From Raphanus sativus (lineage: Eukaryota; Streptophyta; Magnoliopsida; Brassicales; Brassicaceae), in assembly GCF_000801105.2 (NCBI RefSeq), contig NC_079511.1, forward strand, positions 11,524,784-11,588,783: a DNA stretch of 64,000 nucleotides, written 5' to 3'. Shown piece after piece: positions 33,302 through 42,619 of the stretch (its first letter is position 1; every line of letters begins with the position of its first letter). The notes under the pieces are model-generated. The model was given only the letters and a program-made list of their open reading frames with translations, did no database searches and was not told the DNA's origin. The position numbers and the translations under genes are program-made.

Positions 33302-34149
33302 TTCAACTGCATGAAATGTTTTTCAACATCACATATTGTTTCATACCGTTTGATCTTTATTACTTGTGCTGATTATTCTACATAATTAACTTGTTTGGCA
33401 GCATCCATTCCATTGCACCATTCAGATTTCGAAGCCTACATGTATACAAGATATATCCATATGCTGTTCAGATCCGATTTTGGAGAATTTAAAGTCTAAC
33501 AAGTCCTTTTACTTTTGGAGATTTAAACATATCCTCTCTTTTGACTTTGCAGATTACAACTTGCTCCACTTTCATTTCGGGAGAAGATGGCTACTTCAAA
33601 TCTGTGAGTCTCGGAAAAGCTCCCAATTGTAGTGGGAAACCTGACATTTTCGGTTATATTCCGACTCTATTGTCTACCACTTGTGTGCTCTCCTTCTAGT
33701 TAGACTTGAAATCAACCAACCTCGCCATGATAAAGAAAGAGATGATTAATTGACCTTTATTTGTTTCTTTTATTCTACTCAACTATTAACTGATCATCTG
33801 CTATTTTTCAAGCTAGCCTTCTCAGCCTTGTCTAGTTTTCTTCTCCTTTTCCAAGTCCACAAGTATGACATCTGACCAAGAAAGACCTTAGATGTGAATA
33901 TGGATCACATCTGAACATGAAAATGTCGCGGTCATTTGCTTATGATCCGACAAACAAGATTTATTTATCACTTCACCGTGGGTGTGAAGTGAACACCAAG
34001 CAAGATTAAACTTCTTACAGTAAAACAACATTACAAGATCAAACAAAACATATTCAAGCTTTAAACTTTTATCAGCTGGGGTAGTATATACATTAAAAAA
34101 AAAAAATCAAACCAAATACAGAGTGTAACTGTATAAAATACCGGGTTTC
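33302..34149. other. Intergenic DNA
   Basis: Nothing recognised apart from the 3' flank of the minus-strand coiled-coil gene. Confidence 0.4.
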
Positions 34150-37124
34150 TCATAACAGAGGTTCAGCGAGTTCCATCTCGTTGGAACTTTGTTCTTGTTC
34201 CGACTCAACTCTTCGACCTCCCACAAAATCAATCCCGAGAAGTTGCCATGGCCAGCACACATATCTAGCTCTGTTTGAAGTATTCATATCTCGATGGGTT
34301 TCTAATTCTTCAACTTTACTGTTCAGCTCCTGTATTCTTTCCCTCAACCTAGTTGCCCTATTGTCTGCGAGTCTCAGAGATCTCTCTGCTGCATCCCTTG
34401 CACCCATGGCTGCTGCTGCCGTCTCTTCCTTAAACTTTAGTTTCTTCTCTGATTCTTTAATCGCTTGCTTTGCCTCTTCAAGTTCTTCTTTGAGCAAATA
34501 CAGCTGAACAAACAAAGACAATAAGAGTTCGGACCATCATTCTTAGCATGTATCTAGAAATAGAACATGTCACATTGATAGGTCCAAAACCAGTGACACT
34601 CTTTTATTCACTTCACCACGAACCACACCATATACAGACTTGTTAGTGAGAAAATATTTGCTCTCTGCTCAAATATCAAAATCCCAAACAATATACAATC
34701 CTGAATACCTCAACTCATTCTTCCAATCTCCTAAAAAAAAAATTAACTTGTTAGCTCTCTAGCTTACCGACTCAACTAATTAGTCGCTGAGCTGACAACA
34801 CTGTCATAATCTACTACAACCACTTAGGGTAATTACAACCCTCTTGCAGTAGGCTAACACGAGGACTTATTACGCACCTGAGACGTAAAGTCTTGTTCAA
34901 CAGCTCCACCAGCAGCAGCCTCCTGCTCGGCTGCTGCTTTCCATCTCGCTATTTCTTCTTCAGCAGCAGCAATGTCAGTCATAAGACCTTCAACCTAAGC
35001 ATCCAAGGAAATACAGTTTGAACAAACCCAAAATCTCGAGAGTGTACTATATAATCTACTCATACCTTAACCAATAAAACAATCAACTTCAAAAGTCTAG
35101 CAAGCAGAAATTTCACTCACATTTTCATTCGCTATTCTCTCCTTTTCTTTGAGTTCTTCTATTTGCCGCATTCTCTGGTTAAGCTCCTTTGTCTGAGAGT
35201 CCAACAGTTTCTTCAGAGAACTAGTCTCTTCCCTGGTTGATTTATAAAAAAAAGAAGTGGTCAATCACAAGTATTACATATTAAAAATATGCAACGCCAG
35301 GAAACCACATTGATACTACTCGAATAGTAACTTCCACAGACTTTCATCAAACATCAAGTAAGATGTCGCACGCACATGTCTAAATTAGTGTTCCCAACAG
35401 AAAGCTGTGTGAAATCATTTTCTTACTATTTGGATCGAATAATGATACACATGGTTCCTAGGCCACCCGATGTTATGAGGTAAACCAAGTCATTTACTTT
35501 CCTAGTGAAACCCAGTGAATGAATGTCCTCTAAGTTATTAGATATAAAAAAAAAGGATTTTCTTTTTAGAGAGCTTGCCTTGATTCCTCCAACGAATGCT
35601 GCAGTTCAACAATCTTGAGTTGAGATGCCTTGACAATATTCTCCAATGTGCTTGCCTGCATTCCAACGTGGAGACATCATAAGGTATCCGAATGAATAAA
35701 CGAAGCTCAACAGAAAATAACTGGGCCAGATAAACACTCACCAGAGAATATATTTCATTCTCTTCTGTACCATGATCATCTTTACTATCACCAAGAGATT
35801 CCTGAGCCTTGGATTTGAAATCAATACCAACATCCCTCAAACCATTCTCTGCAGCTTGGAACATTTCGCTTTCTTGGGATGACTGCTCCGATACCATTCT
35901 TTTAGACAAAGCACTCCTCAGTAAAGTACCAATATGTTCCTTCTCTTTCACTAATAGACCCACAGTTTCACTCAACTTCTTCACTTCATGGCTCTTCTCT
36001 TCCACCAAACTTTGTGCTTTCTCAGAAACCACATTGGTAAGTTCCAAGATGGATTCCATACCTGCTAAAGAAGCTCGAACGTTCTCCTCCATATCTGTCT
36101 CTTGAGGAATAAAGAAAGACTCAGACTGTTCTAAACTATCCCCATCAACTACCCTCACAACCTCGTTAAGCTGGTCATGGATCTTCGACACAAGACTCAG
36201 CTGCTCCACCAACAAAGGACGCTGCGCTCCCATCTTCACTTCCATACTCTTCAACTTCCCATCATACTCATCAACCAACTGCTTAAGCTCCACAACCTCA
36301 CCTTCAAGCACACTCACCTTCTCCAAACCACCCTTCTCAACCTCAGCAACCCTCTTCTCCTTCTCACTCACATCCCTCTCCAAATCATCAACAACCGAAG
36401 CCTTCTCCGCAACCTCCAACCTCAAGTTACTAATCGTCGATTCCAGCTGAGAAACCTCAATAGCTATCTCGTAGTTCCGCTGGTCCATCTGCTCCCTAGC
36501 TTCGTTCCTCGCCTTCGCAGCCGTATCAATCTGCTTAACAAGCTCCTCCACGATCTCATGCGTACGCTTGATAACCCCATAAGCAACAGAAGCCAAGCCT
36601 GTATACTTCTGAGACTTCGGGAGACCTCCTCCGTTTGAGAAACTCTTAAAGCTACTAACTTTACCTGATATCTTCTCAATCCCAGACACCAACATATGAG
36701 ACGAAGTCTCGATCTCCGCTTTCAAACCATCTCTAGACCTCACAGCCTCATCAAGCTTCTTAAAAACCTCATCTTTCTCTTTACTCACGCTCTCGAGCTC
36801 CTTGGTTAGATTCTCCTTTTCTTTAAGAGCTTCGTCTCGCTCCCTCTTGGACTCGTCTCGCTTCTTGATCGCCTCGTGAGCGAGCGCCTTGAGCCGGTTG
36901 AAAGCCGTTTGTAGATCCGATTTCGAGCTCTCGGCGGCTTCTCGAGCCTTCTTCTCGCGATCCAGCTCAGCGATTAGCTCCTTCAGCCTCGAGTCTTGTG
37001 CCTCCTGAGGAGAAGGAGGAGGAGGAGGGGGAGGAGGATCGTTTAGAACGACGGGGGATGGTTCGTCGGACTCGACGTCGCTGAGGACGGCATCTGCGTC
37101 CTCGTCGGCGGCTCCGCTAGTCAT
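34150..37124 (-). CDS. Long coiled-coil protein, function unknown
   Basis: Five exons in coding order: 35742-37124, 35579-35655, 35121-35232, 34878-34994, 34150-34503, joining to 680 residues; fits At1g24560. The N terminus is acidic (SGAADEDADAVLSDVESDEP) with a proline run, then Lys/Glu-rich heptads span about residues 45-600 (EKKAREAAESSKSDL, EKDEVFKKLDEAVRSRDGLK). A Ser/Gly segment (SFKSFSNGGGLPKSQKYTGL) interrupts them. The tail is ARYVCWPWQLLGIDFVGGRR followed by an acidic end. The second intron has a GC donor (AAG|GCAAGC) because no GT is available and the frame needs this join. The ATG at 37122-37124 is the first in frame; upstream in-frame codons begin only with TTG. Such proteins act as scaffolds or motor partners, but no specific role can be read here. 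Confidence 0.9.
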
Positions 37125-37857
37125 TTGCAATTGATGTGAGATCGGAATCGACGATTCTACCGGAAAGATACGGCTGAATCTGATCGGCGGATGGAGAATT
37201 CCGACAGCGATACGACGAAGTAGATGGAACAAGGGGCGATCTTCAACGGCGGTGGACTCTTAGACTCGACGGCGATTAGACGAGAAATCGTCTCCACCGC
37301 CCTTACATGAAAATTTTAATTCTGCAATCTCCTCGTTATAACTGAATATTGTATATACAATTATTTTTAAATCGAGAAATGAATGAAATACTAAAAAACC
37401 AATCAAGTTGACAATATTTACAAAGAAAACTAGGGTCAAACCCATCCAACCAGTGACCCGTCGGATCTACACGGGTAAACCAAAGTAAACCAGAAAATCC
37501 CAAAAATAAAACGCGATTTGTAATCGTTTCTCGAATCTGTTTTTATTTTCCGATTTCTCATTTCCTTTAAACATTTTTTCGAGCCATTTTTTCATTCTCT
37601 CGGTCTCGAAACTCTTCAGTTTCTCTCTATCTCTCGCGAAACTCAAGAGAAGAAGCAGATCTCTCATCTCATCGAGGCATCTCGATCTCGGTTTCGCCAA
37701 ACAAGGAGAAGAGGTAATGGTCGTGAGGAGATTCAATTCTAGGGTTTCAATTTAGGTTCTCGAATTTGTTCTTCTCTCAGTCCGTGTCGTGTCTCGATCT
37801 CTCGATTAGGTCTTGTAAGGTTGTTGAGAGTCTTAATTTTCGTTGCAGGAACTGAAA
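37125..37857. other. Shared upstream region of the coiled-coil gene and the DUF1985 gene
   Basis: The left part is the leader of the minus-strand coiled-coil gene. From about 37500 the sequence is TC-rich and likely the leader of the DUF1985 gene, with a probable non-coding intron ending TTGCAG at 37848. The left border of the MULE island must lie in this interval or just after it; no inverted repeat marks it. Confidence 0.4.
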
Positions 37858-40288
37858 ATGGTGAAGACGAAATGGACGAGGAAGAAGAAGAAAACGAAAC
37901 CATTGAAGGATATAACATCTCCATTGAAAGATATTGAGATTCCGAAAGAGATTGAGAAAGAGAAGAAGAACGATGTGAATCTCGTTGAAGATAAAGAAAA
38001 AGAGGCGAACCCTGTTGAAGATAAAGATTCTGAGATGGAGACGAACACTAATGAAGAGAACGAGACCGAAGAGAGAGTTGATGATGAAGAGGCGAACAAG
38101 GTTCAAAGTGATGTAGAGGAAGAAGATGAACAGAGGTCAGAGGAGGAAGAGAGGTCAGAGGAAGAAGAGGAACATAGGTCAGAGGAGGAAGAGAGGTCAG
38201 AAGAGGAAGAGAGGTCAGAGGAAGGAGAGGAATAGAGGTCAGAGGAGGAACAGAGGTCAGAGGAGGAAGAGCGGTCAGAGGAAGAAGAGGAAAGAGAGGA
38301 AAGAGAGGAAGGAGAGGAAGAGAGGTCAGAAGAAGAGGCGAACTTGGATGAGAGCAATGATGGAAGAAGAGAAGGACGTAGGGAAGAAGGAAGTAGGGAA
38401 GAAGAAATTTACAATGTAGACAATGTAAGTATTTCTACATCTCATAGTTGTAGAAAACAATTGATACAACTAAAGATAACTGGTTTGTTTGTGATATGAT
38501 GTAATGATATGGTTGATCTTATTTAGTAATTGGGCGTGTGGTATGTGTGAGATGGGATAGTTTGGTGAGGAGTATGTTAAATTAGATAGGCTGTTATCTT
38601 GTACAACTAGAATAACTACTGGAATAACTAGTGGAATAACTACTGGAATAACTACCGGAATAACTAAGTATAACTAAGTATAACTAAATGAGTTTGTTTC
38701 TTGGTTGGTTGCAGGAATTCGTCGAAGAGGAGCCGGTCGCGATAAAACCGTTAGGCATGTACTTCCCACCTTCTGAGTATAGGAAGAAGATCAAGATATC
38801 GACGAGGTGTTTTATTGCTGATGTATTAAAAACCCTAGGCGAATTAAAGCCTCCGATGACTCCGGTAGAGAAGAGTTGGTTTGAGACTCATCCGCAGTTC
38901 AAACACATATTCCACATGCCACAGGCTGGAAACCACAAGGTAATGGGGATGTGGATGCTCCTTCTCCGAACCGTACGCATAGTAAAAGAAAAGGAGGCTT
39001 GGTTTGCGGTGAATGGTTGTCCAATCCGCTACGGTATTAGAGAACATGCTTTGATATCTGGTTTGAACTGTAGAAACTATCCACTGAACTACAAGCAATC
39101 CGGAGGCACGAACTTTGTGAAGAAATATTTTGGCCATCGAGTAGTTAGGTATCATGACGTGAAAGCAATGGTTCAGGAGGGAATGGAACCTGGTCGTGAT
39201 AGGTTGAAGCTGCTGGTCTTGTATTTTCTATCGAGTGTTATAGTTGGGCAAAGAAGGGCCGGTGAAGATGCCCCTCCCGTGGAGCCATTCTTGCTTAGAG
39301 CAGTTGATGATCTCAACTTATGCAAAACATTCCCTTGGGGTAGATTGTCGTTTGATTACATGCTTAGACAGATTTCTAACACTATAAGCCATTTTGATGG
39401 GGAGGTGAAAGAAGGTGTGATTTGGCCAGTTCCCGGATTCTGTCTTCCAATGGAGGTAAATGTATATGACTCGTATGTTGAATATTTGCATAGAAATTAT
39501 GATATTGACACTGGAAAGGTTTTTTTACTTGTGTAGTTCTTAGCATTTGAGGCCATCGAGAAATTGGGGGAGAAATTCCGAGAGCGAGTACCAGATGAAG
39601 ACGTACACCCAACATGTCCAAGGATGTGCCGATCAATGTTCAAGAGAAGTGAAATGAAGGGATTTCCACTAGAGAAAATAAATAAAGCACTCGGTGATAC
39701 TACGGTTAGTTGTCCCATGTATCCAAATATTGTAGATAACATGTTATGTAATCTTTTGGAAATTTGAATAAGGCGTTGACACTGCAGGACATTGAGAACA
39801 TCTTGGCTTGTACCGACGAAGACAAGACTCTACTAGATGGGATAACAGAACCAGAAGACATCAGAGATAAGGATGACACGATTGTGGAGAGTTGGATGAA
39901 GGTGGTGGAGAGGGGTTATGTTGTTAGGTTTGAAGATATGTTGAAGGAAGATGTGGCTGCTAGACAAGCCCCTCCCCCTGAGCCTCAGATTGGAAACGAC
40001 ACAGAAGCTACCAATGAAGCAGGAGGGAACAGCGTCAAGCTAGATGAATTGGTGCAAGTCATTAACAGCTTCAAAGAAGATATTGGAGGGCGGATGACGA
40101 AGATTGAGGAAAAGGTTGGGGAGATTGACTCAAGACTCGCTGCATCGGAAGGTTTTGTTCAAGAGCTCTTAGATGGTAGGAATGTGAATGCGGATATGGA
40201 GGAGGAACAACAGGGCATCTCGAAGAGGTCAAGGAACAAGACAAAGGACATCACTTCCAGGGCAAAGAAGAAGTCAAAGAAAAACTGA
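37858..40288 (+). pseudogene. DUF1985 transposon-associated gene with a premature stop
   Basis: DUF1985 proteins accompany Mutator-like transposons of crucifers, often fused to a Ulp1 protease; their role is unknown. Four exons: 37858-38424, 38715-39455, 39537-39704, 39788-40288, all in frame (658 codons plus stop). Exon 1 is basic then strongly acidic, with tandem RSEEEE-type repeats. Exon 2 carries the DUF1985 core (WFAVNGCPIRYGIREHALIS, FPWGRLSFDYMLRQIS); exon 3 reads FLAFEAIEKLGEKF; exon 4 has a coiled coil (INSFKEDIGGRMTKIEEKVG) and a basic end. One in-frame TAG at 38233-38235 lies in the acidic repeat where neighbours have CAG or GAG; everything after it is still open. No Ulp1 catalytic domain follows. 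It is probably a recently disabled gene; an ATG downstream could give a shorter product. Confidence 0.8.
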
Positions 40289-40668
40289 TCAATTGCTTTT
40301 GTTGTTTGTTATGAACTTATGTTGCTTAGGTGTGTTCTAAAACATGTTGCTTTTGTTTGCTTTTGGAACTAGGTGTTCTAAAACTTTGTTTGCTTTTTGG
40401 AACGAGTAAGAGAAGGTGTGTACTAAACTTATGTTTGCTTTTGGAACTAGGTGAGTAAGTACAACTATGGAAAACTAATAAAACTATATCTAACTAGTAC
40501 AACTAGGTGATTATTTGATTGGTTCTCCAATTAAATAAACCGGATTTGATTGGTTCTCTCTCACTCTTCACTCTCCTCTCATCTTCCCTAGAATCTTCTC
40601 ATAAATATACTTTTACTTTTCTCTCTCTCTCTCTTCCTTTAAAAAGAAGTCAGACGATTTCTCATTCT

Positions 40669-40671
<3 letters not shown>

Positions 40672-40726
<55 letters not shown>
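40672..40726. repeat. (CT)n microsatellite
   Basis: About 55 bases of uninterrupted CT dinucleotides in the leader of the GRF gene that starts at 40752; a shorter CT run lies at 40620-40634. The flank TTCCTTTAAAAA occurs after both runs, suggesting a small local duplication. Confidence 0.9.
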
Positions 40727-40729
<3 letters not shown>

Positions 40730-40751
40730 TTTAAAAAATCTTCTACTGAAG

Positions 40752-41194
40752 ATGGAATATGGTTCGGGATCGTCCAGGAGAAGGCCAAAATCTGGTCGGA
40801 AATTGTGCTCATGTGCCTTAGAGGCGACCATATATCAAGCTTGGACAGAGAAGAACCCAGGGCGACGATTTTATGGATGTCCGCGGTACAAGGTATGGCA
40901 TCTGATTATACAACTTGTTATCTTGCAATTCCATGATGAATAATGACTCGAATAATAGATTGGATTTGGATTATGTGACAGGAGCCAAATGGATGCAACT
41001 TCTTCTCCTGGTTTGATAAAGAGGATGGTACATTATGGCAAAAAAGAGCTTTGCTTGAAGCCCGGGATGAGATCCGAGAGCAGAGTCTGGTGATTGAGCA
41101 GTTGAAGGAAACAATTGCGGAACTGAGAAGCAATTTGGAGAAGAAAGAAAATGAAGATGAGATTGTTAGGAAGTTTGAAGACTTCTTTGTTTAA
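40752..41194 (+). CDS. GRF-type zinc-finger protein (MULE cargo)
   Basis: Exons 40752-40892 and 40982-41194 join in phase 0 to 117 residues. The GRF zinc finger is clear: LCSCALEATIYQAWTEKNPG, RRFYGCPRYK, then C-NFFSWFD, with the conserved G-R-F/Y-G-C and the last Cys before FFSW. A coiled coil follows (LLEARDEIREQSLVIEQLKE). GRF fingers bind single-stranded nucleic acid in DNA-repair proteins such as NEIL3 and APE2. Small GRF proteins of this form are common beside crucifer transposons, so I read it as element cargo rather than a host gene. It converges with a second GRF gene 290 bases downstream. Confidence 0.8.
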
Positions 41195-41486
41195 GCCAAT
41201 GAATCCATTTGTATGTTTAAGAAGACCTCTATGTTTAATAAGACCTCTATGTTTACTACGGAAAACTACAGAAAACTACCGAAAACTAAGGAAAAACTAC
41301 CGAAAACTAAGGAAAAACTACGGAAAACTACGGAAAACCACACAAGTCTTAACTTAACACAACATCACATACATAATCCAAATAAGAAACACGTACAAGG
41401 AGATCCACATACAAGTCTTAACAAACAAAGACTTGTATTTACCGAAAATTAAAGACATACAAGTTGTTCAAACAAACTAACACTTC

Positions 41487-41892
41487 TCAAACACGTGGGA
41501 TAAGTAGTTTCAGAGCTGCAATTTCCGCAGCCATGTCGTCCACCTCCTTCCTTAAGCGGCGAACCTCTTCCTCAACTCCGATGACCCATGGCTGACGGAA
41601 GTGGAGACCATCATCCTGTCAGTTTCACATTGTTATTACATATTGCATTATCTTTCGGAAAAGAAGGGAAAATCCATATTTTTACCTCAAACTTGTCGCA
41701 AGTGAAGTACTTGCGGCCTGGTGAGAAATCTTTATCTTTCGGATTAGCTGAAACCTCGTTGACAATTCGTCCCCCGCATGGGCAAGATCTTGGAATCCCG
41801 TACTCAGCATCGCATGTATATTGAACCATGTCCAAGTGTTTCTTCGTTTTCTTCATCTCCCTCCTTTCCTGTTTTTCAACCCATGGATCCAT
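41487..41892 (-). CDS. Second GRF-type zinc-finger protein (MULE cargo)
   Basis: Minus-strand exons 41686-41892 and 41487-41615 join in phase 0 to 111 residues. The finger reads IPRSCPCGGRIVNEVSANPK, then SPGRKYFTCDKFEDD: paired Cys, the G-R-K-Y-F-T-C core and acidic residues after it. It differs from the 40752 gene by a longer insert between the Cys pair and the GR motif and by lacking the final CNFFSW. A short coiled coil ends the protein (EEEVRRLRKEVDDMAAEIAA, LKLLIPRV). The first ATG after the leader was taken. The pair probably derives from one ancestor and has diverged, or represents two cargo families. Confidence 0.75.
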
Positions 41893-42318
41893 CTCGAGAG
41901 AAAGATGACTGAATTTTAATTTTGAGAGTAAAGTGAAGATGAGGAGAGTCGAGGAGAGATAAAGGTTGTAGAGAGATGAGGAATGTGTGGTGAATGAGAG
42001 AGTAGAAGAGATAATGTTTAGAAAGCCCGCCTAAAATTTAAAATGTTTTGGAAAGCCCGCCTAAATTTTAACTTAGTTCTCCCTAAGATAGTTGTTGTAC
42101 AGAATTTACAAATAGTTGTACATCGGGTGATTTCCAATTATTTCAGTATTACAGGTATTTATATATTTTTTTAGTAGTTGTCCAATGATATATAAGATTT
42201 CATAATATGATTATTGGTGTTTCGCGTAATTAAAGTGTCTATAAGATCTCTAAAACGAAATCTCATCTTCAGTATTCACATATTTAGCAAAGTGAGTCCA
42301 AAAGTGTATGTAGTATGT

Positions 42319-42600
42319 TGGGTGGTTGTTTTGATTCTTGAGTAATAATTTTTTATCTTATGTTGGATAGTTGTTTTGATTCTTGAGTAATAATTTTTTA
42401 TCTTCTATTGGATAGTTCACTTCACTATAAATATCATTTGATGATGCAACTTTGTAAAATTCACACTCAGTTCAAAATTCAATTTCAGATAGTTATACCA
42501 GCATCAATATCAGTTCGACATAGTTGTACAAAGAAAACAGAGTAAATTCACACTCAGTTCGACTTAGTTGTACAAACAGAACAGAGTAAAATTCAAACAT
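42319..42600. repeat. Short tandem duplications downstream of the MULE transposase
   Basis: A unit of about 50 bases (TTTTGATTCTTGAGTAATAA with flanks) occurs twice at about 42319-42418. A second pair built of CACACTCAGTTC and AGTTGTACAAA plus ACAGAGTAAA occurs at about 42461-42595. Words of the type TAGTTGTACAA and ACTAGTACAACTAG are also scattered through other non-coding parts of the island. Confidence 0.7.
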
Positions 42601-42619
42601 TTCGATTTCCAAATAGCAA

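Noticed and set aside
36177..36638. 153-codon plus-strand frame
   Set aside because: Antisense to the coiled-coil exon; its Leu/His-rich composition is that expected from reversed Glu/Lys codons.
37125..37232. Possible 36-residue N-terminal extension of the coiled-coil protein resembling a transit peptide
   Set aside because: The upstream frame begins with TTG, not ATG; the first ATG is at 37122-37124 and opens the expected acidic N terminus.
39519..39536. Very short intron after GACACTGGAAAG in the DUF1985 gene
   Set aside because: An 18-base intron is impossible in plants; the donor at 39456 gives an 81-base intron and restores the family text FLAFEAI.
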